NCBI RefSeq assembly: GCF_001485215.1
Contig: NZ_BBWW01000001.1
Location: 3,224,001-3,288,000, forward strand
Direction: 5' to 3'
Source of the DNA: Leptolyngbya sp. NIES-2104
GTDB taxonomy: Bacteria; Cyanobacteriota; Cyanobacteriia; Leptolyngbyales; Leptolyngbyaceae
Length of the DNA stretch: 64,000 nt
Shown: positions 44,310 to 52,584 of the stretch, piece by piece
Layout: each line of letters opens with the position of its first letter
Position numbering within the stretch: the stretch's first letter is position 1
Made by a program: the position numbers and the translations under genes
The notes under the pieces: model-generated
The model's input: only the letters and a program-made list of their open reading frames with translations
What the model was told of the DNA's origin: nothing
The model's database searches: none

Positions 44310-45704
44310 TTAACCTCTTCCTGCTTCTCTCACTTGAACGGCGGCACCGTTCTGCAATCCATCGCCGCCGCGGACCACGATCGGCTGACCCGCTTGCAGT
44401 TGTTGATTCGCAATGGCAACTCGTTCACCCATATCGGACACGAGTTCTACTTCAACTTGAGTAGCAGTGCCATTGGTAACCGTAAAGACATACCACCGAC
44501 CCTGCCGTTGCGTCAGGGCATCTCGCGAGATTACAAAACCAGGCGTGTTGGATGGCAATTCTAAGCGACCTGTAATCGCCATCCCAGATAGTAATCCTTG
44601 CGGTGGATTGTTGAGTTGCACCCGAACGCGCTGTCGTCTAGATGCCGAATCAGCCGATGGCACGATGCCTGTCAGCGTGGCGCGTCCTTGCCATTGCGGT
44701 AAAGCACGGGCACTCAGCCCGATCGGTAGTCCAGAGGCAATTCTGCCGCTCAACTCCTCCGGTAATTCCAGAAATACATCCAGTCGATCGCCCGCCACCA
44801 GCGTCGTCACTTCCCCTGAGCTTTCGACATAGTCTCCGGGACTCACCCGACGCTCTCGCACTACGCCTGCTGTTGGTGCGGTAATTTGAGTCCGTTGCAG
44901 AGCTAATCGAGCCTGATTAACCCCTGCTTCAGCCGCCGTAACCGTAGCTCGTTGTGCTGCGATTTCTTCGGCAGTGGGACCCGCTTCGGCTTCGGCTAAC
45001 TCAGCTTGGGCGGATAGCCGTGCACCCTGTGCATCATTCAGAACGGCTTGTGTTTCCACTAATAAACGCTGAGCGGCTGCCCCTTGTTGCACCAGGCTGT
45101 TGATCCGATTGAAATTATCTGCGGCGGCTCGTTCTCGTGCTTGAGCCGATCGCACCACAGCCTGACGTTGAGCAATAATTTCCGGGCGAGTGCCAACTTC
45201 CAATCGTGCCAAATTACTGCGTGCCTCAGCAAGCTCCGCTTGAGCTTCAGCCAGCGCCAACTGCTGATCACTGTCATTTAGAATCGCGATCGGTGTTCCA
45301 ACCGTAACTCGATCGCCTGGTTGTACCAGCACTTGTCGAATCACACCATTGGTCTGAGCACGCACCGTTGCCTGTGCCGTAGACTCAACCTGCCCTAGCA
45401 GTTCGATCGGTCTTACCCCAGTTCCTGGTGAAAGTTTCGTTACCTCTACGGTACGAGGCGGTGTTTGAGGAGACTGAGTAGGTTGGGCTGCTCCACTGGT
45501 AGAAGCAATCCAACGCCAAGCTGTAACTCCACCCGTCATCAGAGATAGCGCCACTATTGCCCATACCCAAGGCTTCTTAAAGCGGAATGGACTAGGGCTA
45601 GACTGAGGACTGCTTGATGAATCAGTTTGCGAACTCAATTGTAAATCAGACTGCGAATTCGGTTGTGAATCCGAAGACGGGAACTGCGATTCAGATGCGC
45701 TCAT
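44310..45704 (-). CDS. RND efflux periplasmic adaptor (HlyD/AcrA-like)
   Basis: A 464-residue membrane-fusion protein with AGAGAGG before the ATG. A Ser/Gln-rich cytoplasmic start (residues 1-45) precedes one membrane anchor ('WVWAIVALSLMTGGVTAW'). The lipoyl halves ('VLVQPGDRVTVGTPIAIL' and 'ITAPTAGVVRERRVSPGDYV') flank a long alpha-helical hairpin rich in Ala, Glu, Arg and Gln. It bridges the permease to an outer-membrane channel, which is not encoded here. Paired palindromes lie 43-86 bases upstream. Confidence 0.93.
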   Translation of the reverse strand: MSASESQFPSSDSQPNSQSDLQLSSQTDSSSSPQSSPSPFRFKKPWVWAIVALSLMTGGVTAWRWIASTSGAAQPTQSPQTPPRTVEVTKLSPGTGVRPIELLGQVESTAQATVRAQTNGVIRQVLVQPGDRVTVGTPIAILNDSDQQLALAEAQAELAEARSNLARLEVGTRPEIIAQRQAVVRSAQARERAAADNFNRINSLVQQGAAAQRLLVETQAVLNDAQGARLSAQAELAEAEAGPTAEEIAAQRATVTAAEAGVNQARLALQRTQITAPTAGVVRERRVSPGDYVESSGEVTTLVAGDRLDVFLELPEELSGRIASGLPIGLSARALPQWQGRATLTGIVPSADSASRRQRVRVQLNNPPQGLLSGMAITGRLELPSNTPGFVISRDALTQRQGRWYVFTVTNGTATQVEVELVSDMGERVAIANQQLQAGQPIVVRGGDGLQNGAAVQVREAGRG

Positions 45705-45746
45705 AATACCTCTCTAATTCACCAAAAGATCGACATTGAACCGCTG

Positions 45747-45790
45747 CGCTCACAGTGTGAGACATCTTGCAATCCCTCACACTGTGAGCG
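45747..45790. promoter_or_regulatory. Paired palindromic operators upstream of the efflux operon
   Basis: CTCACAGTGTGAG (45749-45761) and CTCACACTGTGAG (45776-45788) are each near-perfect palindromes, with centres 27 bases apart. With flanking CG they also form a perfect 15-base inverted repeat as a whole. No T run follows on either strand, so this is not a simple terminator. The position, just before the adaptor gene and after the response regulator gene, suits a binding site controlling the pump. Confidence 0.6.
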
Positions 45791-45843
45791 TAGCTATCTA
45801 GCTGCTGATTGCTGATACTTGACGTTTATGCAGAAAGTTTCTT

Positions 45844-46509
45844 TTAGGGACGGAAACGGAACCCCATCCCTTTCACCGTTTCAATTCGATCGCTGCCCAG
45901 CTTCTTGCGTAAATGTCCGATGTACACATTGACGATGTTGGAATCTGGATCATAGTCATACCCCCAGACGTGATTCAGCAATTGCTCTTTGCTCAACACA
46001 TGCATTGGGTGCCGCAGAAAGACTTCGGTTAAAAAGCATTCGCGGGCTGACAAATCAACGAGTCGATCGCCCACCCAGACCTGTCGAGTTTTGAGATCGA
46101 GCGCCACAGTTCCGACTTGCAGTAGTGTTTCTTGCCCTTTAGAAGAGTGATGAGTTCGTAACCGGACTCGAATTCGCGCCAGCAGTTCCTCAAAGCGAAA
46201 CGGCTTGGTAACATAGTCATCCGCACCCCCCTCCAGTCCAGCTACCGTGTCCTCAACGCCATCCCGCGCCGTCAGCACAATGATGGGCAACGATTCGCCT
46301 TGACCGCGCAACTCTTTGAGTACCACTAAGCCGTCTTTGCCAGGTAGTCCCAGATCGAGAATCATCAAATCAAAATCCTCGCTGCACGCCAGGCTTGCTG
46401 CCTCACGACCATCTTTAGCCACCAGGGTTGTGAACCCGTTCGCTTGCAGTCCGGTTTCCAGAAAGTCGGTGATGTGAGGATTGTCCTCGGCGATGAGAAT
46501 CCGATTCAT
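45844..46509 (-). CDS. Response regulator, OmpR family
   Basis: A 221-residue protein from the ATG at 46509, with AAGGAG upstream. The receiver domain has the acidic pair in 'ILIAEDN', the phospho-acceptor Asp52 in 'LMILDLGLPGKDG' and the Lys in 'YVTKPFRF'. The C-terminal winged helix ends 'VYIGHLRKKLGSDRIETVKG', standard for OmpR/PhoB types. It would bind DNA when phosphorylated by the kinase encoded immediately upstream, and the efflux operon is the obvious target. Confidence 0.94.
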   Translation of the reverse strand: MNRILIAEDNPHITDFLETGLQANGFTTLVAKDGREAASLACSEDFDLMILDLGLPGKDGLVVLKELRGQGESLPIIVLTARDGVEDTVAGLEGGADDYVTKPFRFEELLARIRVRLRTHHSSKGQETLLQVGTVALDLKTRQVWVGDRLVDLSARECFLTEVFLRHPMHVLSKEQLLNHVWGYDYDPDSNIVNVYIGHLRKKLGSDRIETVKGMGFRFRP

Positions 46510-48013
46510 CAGTAGCAATCTCCTTGGCGATTAAAGGCATGACTAGGGTAAAAGTAGAACCGTAACCGAGCTGGCTGGATAGCTCAATCCAGCCTCCGTG
46601 TGCGTTAACAATCGCTTTCACGATCGCTAGTCCCAAACCTGCTCCCTCAAAGCGATCGTCTTGATCAATATCGGTCGCACGGGCAAAGCGCTGGAAAATC
46701 CGCTCTTGGTCGGCAGGCGCAATGCCTTCTCCCGTGTCTTTGACCCAGAAATGCAGATACCCGTTCTTGCTGGTCGAACCAATCGCGATCGTATCTCCTG
46801 GCTGGGTATGACGCACCGCATTTTGCACCAGATTCATCACGGCTTGTGTGAATCGCTGACGGTCTAGTGTTACGGGACTGAGTCCCTTAGATTCTAGCTG
46901 CCAGTCTCGATCTGCTAGCAGTCTGGCTTTGAGGTAAAGCTCTTCGGTCAGCCAGTCCAGTTCGTCTGGCTTAGGTCTAAGAAAATCAGGACGTTCTGCT
47001 TTTGCCAACAGCAGCAAATCGTTTACCAGTCGCCCCATGCGATCGAGTTCATCCATCACCAGCTTGAGGGTTTGCGGTTGTCGTTCTGGTCGGTAGCTCA
47101 ACATCTCTAGCTGCCCCTGAATGACCGTAATCGGGGTTCGCAATTCGTGACCGGCATCTCGAATAAATTCTTGTTGGCTATTGAAGGCAAGCTGAAGTCG
47201 ATCGAGCATTTCGTTGAAGGTAATTGTCAGTTCAGCAATTTCATCTGAGCCTTTGACGACAATGCGCTGAGTCATATCTGACTCGGTGATGGAACGCGCC
47301 GTTTGAGTGAGCATCCGCAGCGGAGCCAGCACCTGTCTAGCTGTTCTCCAGGCGATCACCGCTGCGATAATGAAGACGACCGTAGCGACCTCAAAGACGA
47401 TTAGTACTGCATTATTGGTTTGCCTTGTGGTGACTGCGTTGTTATAGAGAATCACTAGTACACCTGCTTGCTTGTTTCCTAGCTGGATGGGTTCCACTCT
47501 ATAGAGCCAGCAGGATTCATTGACGAACGCAATTTCGCCGTGACGCGGTTGAGTTAGCTGTGACCAATCTTTGATGAGATCGGGTCTTTGGTTTAGCAAA
47601 TCCAGTCGCGTTTGAGGCGTGCTACGGGCGATCTTTCCGTCGATCACGGCAATTGCTGAATCAGCTACTTCCACCGTGGCAGGAACATAGTAGTAACGCG
47701 AGAAGTACATATCTAAAGCAGCAGCAAGATCGTCGCTGAAAGGTGGTTGAGCCGTTGAATTTTGTTTTCGGGTGATGCTGCGAAACACTTCTACTTTGCG
47801 AAGCATGGTCTGTTCTGCCTGCTGTTCCATACGGTGCCAGAAAATTTCACGAGTCACTAGAATCGCCACCAGACCAGAGCAGGCGGTTAGTATGAAGTAC
47901 CAAGCGAGAATACGGGTTGTTGCTTTGCTAAAAAATCGCCGCCAGTGCCCTAGCTGGGAATGCTTTACCAGACTGTGAGAGTGACGATCGACTGAAGAAC
48001 GATGGCGTTTCAT
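46415..48013 (-). CDS. Membrane sensor histidine kinase
   Basis: A 532-residue kinase from the ATG at 48013 (GGAG upstream; the frame is open to 48067). TM1 is near residues 35-58 and TM2 near 205-227, with an extracytoplasmic sensor between, then HAMP, the phospho-acceptor 'RDAGHELRTPITVIQ', the N box 'NLVQNAVRHT' and the G boxes 'DTGEGIAP' and 'GAGLGLAIVKAI'. It overlaps the response regulator gene by 95 bases, so its last 30 or so residues ('HRRGQSSHHRLSGN') are read out of frame from that gene and form a basic tail. Confidence 0.93.
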   Translation of the reverse strand: MKRHRSSVDRHSHSLVKHSQLGHWRRFFSKATTRILAWYFILTACSGLVAILVTREIFWHRMEQQAEQTMLRKVEVFRSITRKQNSTAQPPFSDDLAAALDMYFSRYYYVPATVEVADSAIAVIDGKIARSTPQTRLDLLNQRPDLIKDWSQLTQPRHGEIAFVNESCWLYRVEPIQLGNKQAGVLVILYNNAVTTRQTNNAVLIVFEVATVVFIIAAVIAWRTARQVLAPLRMLTQTARSITESDMTQRIVVKGSDEIAELTITFNEMLDRLQLAFNSQQEFIRDAGHELRTPITVIQGQLEMLSYRPERQPQTLKLVMDELDRMGRLVNDLLLLAKAERPDFLRPKPDELDWLTEELYLKARLLADRDWQLESKGLSPVTLDRQRFTQAVMNLVQNAVRHTQPGDTIAIGSTSKNGYLHFWVKDTGEGIAPADQERIFQRFARATDIDQDDRFEGAGLGLAIVKAIVNAHGGWIELSSQLGYGSTFTLVMPLIAKEIATDESDSHRRGQSSHHRLSGNRTASERVHNPGG

Positions 48014-48067
48014 CCTGATACTCCAATACTGCATTGATATTCTGCGACTGTGATACGCGCTATACAC

Positions 48068-48389
48068 TTGATACGAGAAGTATTTTTATATGATTGGCTT
48101 GAGCAGCAGAGTAGCCGTACTTGAGTTAAACAGTTATGTTACAACAAAAGTAAATGATTTTAATTGCTGGGTTATCTACCCTTGGGCATGAACGACAAAC
48201 TATTTGAGAGCTGCTTTACTCAGCTTGAGATGGATTAGTTAAGTGTTAAAAAACAACTGCTAAAACCGAGAACACCGAATTCTGTAGGTAGGATGTGTTA
48301 GGGGCTAGCCGTAACGCCATCAATTCTAGACTTTGATACGTTGCGGCTAACGGTATCCTACGCAGAATTACAGGTTATTTGACCCATGG
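48068..48389. other. Intergenic region holding a dispersed repeat
   Basis: About 320 bases between the kinase start and the end of the DUF2808 gene. No open frame of note. The right third is the hairpin-forming repeat at 48289-48360; the left part is AT-rich and presumably carries the kinase promoter. Confidence 0.4.
48289..48360. repeat. Imperfect inverted repeat of dispersed cyanobacterial type
   Basis: TAGGATGTGTTAG ... CCGTAACGC ... TCAA pairs with TTGATACGTTGCGG ... CGGTATCCTA, forming a 72-base interrupted hairpin around 'TTCTAGACTT'. Elements with the ends TAGGAT/ATCCTA and a core of 'GTTAGCGG' type are common short repeats in cyanobacterial genomes. It lies 30 bases downstream of the DUF2808 gene, where it may act as a transcript end or stabiliser. 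Confidence 0.6.
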
Positions 48390-49079
48390 TCATTGGTTTA
48401 TGTTGCCATAGAAATTGATACGTCCATAGCCTAAGAACTGCCCTAGCCCGTTCTCTCCATCTGGATAAGCAGTAACACCAAACAAGTAAACGCCACTCCC
48501 AGATGGATTCTTCTGGGCTGAAAGGGCGATCGTCACAGTGTTACCAGGCAAAACGGGTTGGTCAAACACAATTGTTGCTTCGCCTGGGTTAGCAGGCTGA
48601 CCACCAACGCTTGCCAAACGAATTTCAGAATTGGCTGTAAGCTGTGTGCCGGTATAGGCTTTACTGCTGCTAACATCAAATTCGATAGTTTCTGCATTTT
48701 CATCCTGGACAATTGTCACCGCTTTGAGCGGTCGCTGAGCATCTTGGGGCACCGTTAGGGTGAATTCGTAGGTAGAAGGTGTGTCTGTTTCAGGTCGAGA
48801 AGGTACCACTTGAATGAGCGTTGGAGGACGACTAAAGGACGTTTGTCCAGCCTCAGTGCTTTCAGTGTTTGCTTTGGGTTGAACTGCTTGAGGTGCAACG
48901 ACCTGAGATGCATCTGGTCGAGGTAGATCTGGTCGAGGTACAACGACTTGCAGTAGATCTGGTTGTGAGTCAAGTTGATTGATGAGATCGGATTTAGTTG
49001 TGGCGACAGACAGCAGTTGCATACTTAAGACGGTTGTGACTGCTAAAGTGGCAGGAATTGTAAATGTGTGGAATTGCAT
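48390..49079 (-). CDS. DUF2808-family exported protein
   Basis: A 229-residue protein. An N-terminal signal ('TIPATLAVTTVLSMQLLSVA') is followed by a repetitive Pro/Asp/Gln-rich linker ('QVVVPRPDLPRPDASQVV'). The folded domain starts near residue 100 with 'YEFTLTVPQDAQRPLKAVTI' and ends 'LFGVTAYPDGE', the pattern of the cyanobacterial DUF2808 family, whose role is unknown. It is likely periplasmic or surface-exposed. Same direction as the two-component genes, but separated from them by a repeat. Confidence 0.82.
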   Translation of the reverse strand: MQFHTFTIPATLAVTTVLSMQLLSVATTKSDLINQLDSQPDLLQVVVPRPDLPRPDASQVVAPQAVQPKANTESTEAGQTSFSRPPTLIQVVPSRPETDTPSTYEFTLTVPQDAQRPLKAVTIVQDENAETIEFDVSSSKAYTGTQLTANSEIRLASVGGQPANPGEATIVFDQPVLPGNTVTIALSAQKNPSGSGVYLFGVTAYPDGENGLGQFLGYGRINFYGNINQ

Positions 49080-49208
49080 AGCTAATCTCCTTGCAAAATA
49101 AATGGTTAATGACAGGGTGGACTTTAAGAAGAGCCATGGTTATTCGGATTGGAGGAAGATAGCAGAAAGCCGTTAGATCTCATGTAGGACTGCCCCAGCC
49201 CGTGAAAT

Positions 49209-49517
49209 TTAGCAACCGCTCAGTTGGCTGCTGTCGCCCGTGGGGTTGTTGGGGTCTTGAGGATTACGGTCACCCGGTAGATATCCAACCGCGATGATAT
49301 TGCTGGTCTCAACAGTGCGGTTGCCGCGATCGCTCAGGTTGTTGTCACCAGAGGGGAGTCTGGCTGCATTCACTAGTCTGTCATCAATCAAAGGGCTGTT
49401 AGGGACTTGAGGGTTGTTGTCGCGTACCGGAGGTGTGGCGACGATTGTGCCTTGCACACAGGGGGCAGCGATCGTTAGAGCGAAAACAGAGAAACCAGTA
49501 AGCATTAGACGGTTCAT
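49209..49517 (-). CDS. Small exported protein rich in Asn, Asp and Pro
   Basis: A 102-residue protein from the ATG at 49517, preceded by CCAGGAG. A clear signal sequence ('LTGFSVFALTIAAPCVQG') leads to a low-complexity body with motifs of the type 'DNNPQVPNSPL' and 'DRNPQDPNNPT'. No family is recognised; a surface or matrix role is possible. The gene's upstream region was split by the MITE at 49581, which moved its probable promoter 207 bases further away. Confidence 0.6.
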   Translation of the reverse strand: MNRLMLTGFSVFALTIAAPCVQGTIVATPPVRDNNPQVPNSPLIDDRLVNAARLPSGDNNLSDRGNRTVETSNIIAVGYLPGDRNPQDPNNPTGDSSQLSGC

Positions 49518-49580
49518 GATATTCTCCTGGTTGAATCCTTTGTTTGATTCGATTACCAAAGCGATTTCTTTGTTGTCTAA

Positions 49581-49787
49581 GAGGGTGTTTGAAAAGTATA
49601 AAAAGTCTCTTCGCTTCGATTGCGTCCCGCCCTGAAATAAATTTCGGGCTAACCGTGGAAAGTCTACTGAAGTAGACTAGGAGCCATTTTCAAGTTCTTA
49701 GTCCATTTCAATGGACTTGCGTCGATTAGCCCGAAATTTATTTCAGGGCGGGACGTTGCAACGAACGACAACTTTTCAAACATCCTC
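49581..49787. repeat. MITE with ends matching the intact IS5-type element
   Basis: 207 bases bounded by GAGGGTGTTTGAAAAG and the complement of GAGGATGTTTGAAAAG, with TAA duplicated at 49578-49580 and 49788-49790. The ends and the TNA target match the IS at 28650. There is no coding capacity. Inside, a perfect 30-base inverted repeat (49623-49652 with 49726-49755) and smaller hairpins around 49661-49678 and 49700-49716 would fold into a cloverleaf. Confidence 0.88.
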
Positions 49788-49872
49788 TAAGGTTTATTTG
49801 CCTTACACTATTCAGTCTCGGAGGTTGAGATAAATCACGGATAAATCCTATATGAAAAAACTTTTATGTTGG
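49788..49872 (-). repeat. Intergenic 85-base repeat, copy 1
   Basis: It shares 'GGTTTATTTGCCTTACACTA', then 'GATAAAT.ACGG.TAAATCCTA' and 'ATGAAAAA..TTTTATG' with copies 2 (54017-54105) and 3 (60256-60340). All three have the same orientation and lie between two minus-strand genes, which suggests a leader or promoter element read leftward. Here it would have stood directly before the small exported protein gene, until the MITE inserted at its edge. Confidence 0.7.
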
Positions 49873-49900
49873 TGATAGCGGTATGATTTGCTGATTCAAG

Positions 49901-50530
49901 TCAGTGTTGCTCTGCGATCGTGTGTAGAAGTTGTTCATAATCACTGGACGTATCAATATCAACCGTACCTAATGGAAACAGTATACGAGCGACAGCTTGA
50001 ACATGATTTTGAATCACAAACCTTGCCCCTCGATCGGCTTGCAGTGTCATCAGCACTGGAAACAAAGCATGGCTAAAGAGCGCAGGTACACCCAGCGTAT
50101 CGGCGTATTCTGAGGCAACAATCAGCGTGCCTGTACGATCGTATGCCTCAATTAGTTGATGAACTAGCGAGACAGAAACAAACGGTTGATCACACAGCAA
50201 GATAATGACTGCCTCGATAGTTGGCTCGATCGATCGCAATGTCTTCAGTCCTGTTTGAATCGAAGAACTCATGCCTTCAGCCCAGCGACTATTCCTAATG
50301 GTAGTAACTGGCAACTGCTGCACTTCTGCCTCCAGTTGTTCGGACTGTGCGCCCAGCACTACAACAATCGGTTGGCAACCTGAGGCAAGCGCTATTTCTG
50401 CGGTATGACGCAGTAAGCTCCGACCTCGATATTGCAGAAGTTGTTTCGGAGTGCCTAACCGAGTCGATGCACCTGCGGCTAAAATGACAATCCCGATCGT
50501 GGAGAAATCACTCATTTGTCTATCAAGCAT
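49901..50530 (-). CDS. MocA-like molybdenum-cofactor nucleotidyltransferase, copy 2
   Basis: A 209-residue paralogue of the protein at 21582. 'IVILAAGASTRLGTPKQLLQ' is the nucleotide-binding loop and 'VIILLCDQPFV' the metal strand; 'ALFSHALFPVLMTLQADRGA' matches the other copy. Start at 50530 or, equally likely, the ATG at 50515. It lies 27 bases after the full-length XdhC gene, so maturation factors for a molybdenum hydroxylase are made together. It probably serves operon B. Confidence 0.88.
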   Translation of the reverse strand: MLDRQMSDFSTIGIVILAAGASTRLGTPKQLLQYRGRSLLRHTAEIALASGCQPIVVVLGAQSEQLEAEVQQLPVTTIRNSRWAEGMSSSIQTGLKTLRSIEPTIEAVIILLCDQPFVSVSLVHQLIEAYDRTGTLIVASEYADTLGVPALFSHALFPVLMTLQADRGARFVIQNHVQAVARILFPLGTVDIDTSSDYEQLLHTIAEQH

Positions 50531-50557
50531 TGGTTGAGATGTACAGCATCTGTTTTG

Positions 50558-51736
50558 TTAGACATTCATCAGCATTTCGTCTATCTGTACAACATTGGAT
50601 TGAGGCTTAGGTTTAACCCGATCGTGAATGGGTGCTTGGCGGTTTCTTAGAAAACCACTTGATCGACTGGCTAAAACTGCTTGAATCTCAGAGACGATCG
50701 CCAGGGCAATTTCCTCTGATGTCTCCGCTCCGATATCGATACCAACCGGACTATACAACCGCTCCAGTTGTACCTCACCGTAGATTCTGCCTTCAGCCCG
50801 CGATTCTTGCAGCAATCGATCGGTTCGGTGTTTTGGACCCAGCACTCCAACATACCGCACTGGAGACGGAAGCAATAGCTGAAGCAGCTTTGAGTCATAG
50901 AGATAGTTGTGAGTCATCACCAGCGCGATCGTTTGATCGCTCAGGGCGACTTTCTCATGCACGTTTTCTAAACGAACTAGCAGCACACAATCTGCGGTTT
51001 GAAATCGAGTTAGAGAAGCTTCTGAACAACGCGGATCGACAACCGTGACGTGCCAACCCAGTGCTTTAGCAAACTGCATAACAGGACTGACATCATGACC
51101 TGCTCCAAAAATAACGAGCGGCACAGGGGGTTGAATCACATTGAAGAAAACTTCGATAACACTTCCTGCCACTGAATAAGATTTGCTGGCGGGTTGTTGA
51201 TTTATGTAAGCAAAATGAGCATCAGCTAGAACTGCTTGACGCAGATTACTGTCTTCAATGTCGCTATACACTGCACGTCTGGGAGAGAGCATCAAATGAT
51301 TGCCGAGCAGGGTTGCTTGCTCTTCAACTGAAAACACCGTTGCCAGAACTCCGACTTGCTGTTGATGTAAGCACTGGTCCATAAATGCTAACGGATTAAG
51401 TTCATGTTTGAGTTCAATACATTCAATCAGAATGTAAACAACTCCATTACATCCTAGTCCCAGTCCCCAGATAATATCGTCATCAGAAGTACTGTCATAC
51501 TCGACGATCGCAGCGTTACCCGTTGCGATGACTTGCTGCGATCGAATCATCACATCATGTTCTAGACAGCCGCCACTAATCGTTCCCACACTGTGACCAT
51601 CCTGCGTGATCAACATCTGCGCCCCTGGTCGTCGATAAGTTGAGCCGCTCACTTTAACCACTGTAGCCAGCGCAGCTCTCTGATCCGAATGTGTGGTTTG
51701 CTTGTATGTTTCAACGATCGCCTGCAATTCTCGCAT
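50558..51736 (-). CDS. XdhC/CoxI-family maturation factor, full length
   Basis: A 392-residue protein. The N-terminal XdhC domain has 'VSGSTYRRPGAQMLIT', 'ISGGCLEHDV' and 'WGLGLGCNG'; the C-terminal Rossmann domain starts near residue 210 with 'PLVIFGAGHDVSPVMQFAKA' and continues 'VVDPRCSE' and 'RYVGVLGPKHR'. XdhC binds sulfurated molybdenum cofactor and inserts it into xanthine-dehydrogenase-type enzymes. Comparison with the 203-residue copy at 20987 shows exactly which domain that copy lost. Confidence 0.92.
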   Translation of the reverse strand: MRELQAIVETYKQTTHSDQRAALATVVKVSGSTYRRPGAQMLITQDGHSVGTISGGCLEHDVMIRSQQVIATGNAAIVEYDSTSDDDIIWGLGLGCNGVVYILIECIELKHELNPLAFMDQCLHQQQVGVLATVFSVEEQATLLGNHLMLSPRRAVYSDIEDSNLRQAVLADAHFAYINQQPASKSYSVAGSVIEVFFNVIQPPVPLVIFGAGHDVSPVMQFAKALGWHVTVVDPRCSEASLTRFQTADCVLLVRLENVHEKVALSDQTIALVMTHNYLYDSKLLQLLLPSPVRYVGVLGPKHRTDRLLQESRAEGRIYGEVQLERLYSPVGIDIGAETSEEIALAIVSEIQAVLASRSSGFLRNRQAPIHDRVKPKPQSNVVQIDEMLMNV

Positions 51737-51772
51737 CTGTTTTTTTCCTCATGTTGAGTCATTGTTCGTGTA

Positions 51773-51833
51773 TAAGAGCTGCTAGTACCAAACAGTCGTT
51801 GCTCAAAGCTGGTCCGGGGACTAGCAGCTCTTA
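51773..51833 (-). terminator. Stem-loop between the lipoprotein and XdhC genes
   Basis: TAAGAGCTGCTAGT (51773-51786) and ACTAGCAGCTCTTA (51820-51833) form a perfect 14-base stem with a 33-base loop, starting four bases past the stop of the methyltransferase gene on the minus strand. There is no long T run, so termination would be weak; it could instead protect the upstream message or attenuate reading into xdhC. Confidence 0.5.
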
Positions 51834-51836
51834 CAC

Positions 51837-52535
51837 TTATCCTTGTGGCGCTCGCCGTAAGTTCTCTGGAACTTGTTCTGGAACCGTCCAGACATAAATG
51901 GTGCGTCCATCAACTTCTACAACCTGCTCAGGTTTCCAATCGCCCATATCAAATGCGTGGGAAACAATGCGTGTCCCTGGTCGCAGTTGCCTTAGCAGTT
52001 GAGGACGCAGACGGAGATTGACTTCAGGCAGCAGATAGAGCGTCACGACCGTTGCTTCGCTAAAATCAGCTTGAAGCAGGTCTTGCTGGCGGAACCTGAC
52101 GCGATCGGTCACACCTGCTTTTTGGGCGTTGGCGTTGGCTTCCTGAATGCGCTCCGGGTCAATATCAATCCCAACACCACGAGCACCATATTGCTGAGCC
52201 GCCGTGATCACAATCCGTCCATCTCCGCTACCCAGATCGTAAAGCACATCATCTGATCCCACCTGTCCCAGTTCTAGCATTCGTCTCACAACTGCCTCAG
52301 GTGTGGGAACATAGGGTACATCCCGCCTGACCACCCCTTGTGCTGGTGCATTAGGAGAGATTTGAGGAGATGGAGCAGTGGAGGGATTAGCAGCAGGAGC
52401 TTCCACAGAAGATCCTGGCGCGGGTGCTTCTGCTGTCGATTGAGGGACACAACTTGTCAGGACAAAACTTCCTAACCCGATCGTGACTGCCAATGTTTTG
52501 AGCATTGATGTTTTGAGCATTCGTTGCGATTTCAT
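51837..52535 (-). CDS. Lipoprotein carrying a SAM-dependent methyltransferase domain
   Basis: A 232-residue protein from the ATG at 52535 (AAGGAG upstream; the frame is open to 52583). The lipoprotein signal ends 'LTSC', followed by the linker 'VPQSTAEAPAPGSSVEAPA', nearly identical to that of the protein at 6382. From residue 85 a class I methyltransferase domain appears: 'VPTPEAVVRRMLELGQV', 'YDLGSGDGRIVITAA' (SAM loop) and 'GIDIDPERI' (acidic end of strand 2). A methyltransferase outside the cytoplasm lacks SAM, so either export is inefficient or the domain binds something else. Confidence 0.85.
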   Translation of the reverse strand: MKSQRMLKTSMLKTLAVTIGLGSFVLTSCVPQSTAEAPAPGSSVEAPAANPSTAPSPQISPNAPAQGVVRRDVPYVPTPEAVVRRMLELGQVGSDDVLYDLGSGDGRIVITAAQQYGARGVGIDIDPERIQEANANAQKAGVTDRVRFRQQDLLQADFSEATVVTLYLLPEVNLRLRPQLLRQLRPGTRIVSHAFDMGDWKPEQVVEVDGRTIYVWTVPEQVPENLRRAPQG

Positions 52536-52584
52536 ACAAGGTCTCCTTTGTCTTAATGTTGTTTGAGGTCTAGAATCAAGCATT

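Noticed and set aside
45747-45790. Rho-independent terminator after the response regulator
   Set aside because: The 15-base stem is strong but no T run follows on either strand, and each arm is itself a palindrome, which fits operators better.
48900-48970. Tandem repeat or CRISPR-like array in the DUF2808 gene
   Set aside because: The repeated 'GGTCGAGGTA' units are short, coding, irregular and give the Pro/Asp linker; there are no spacers.
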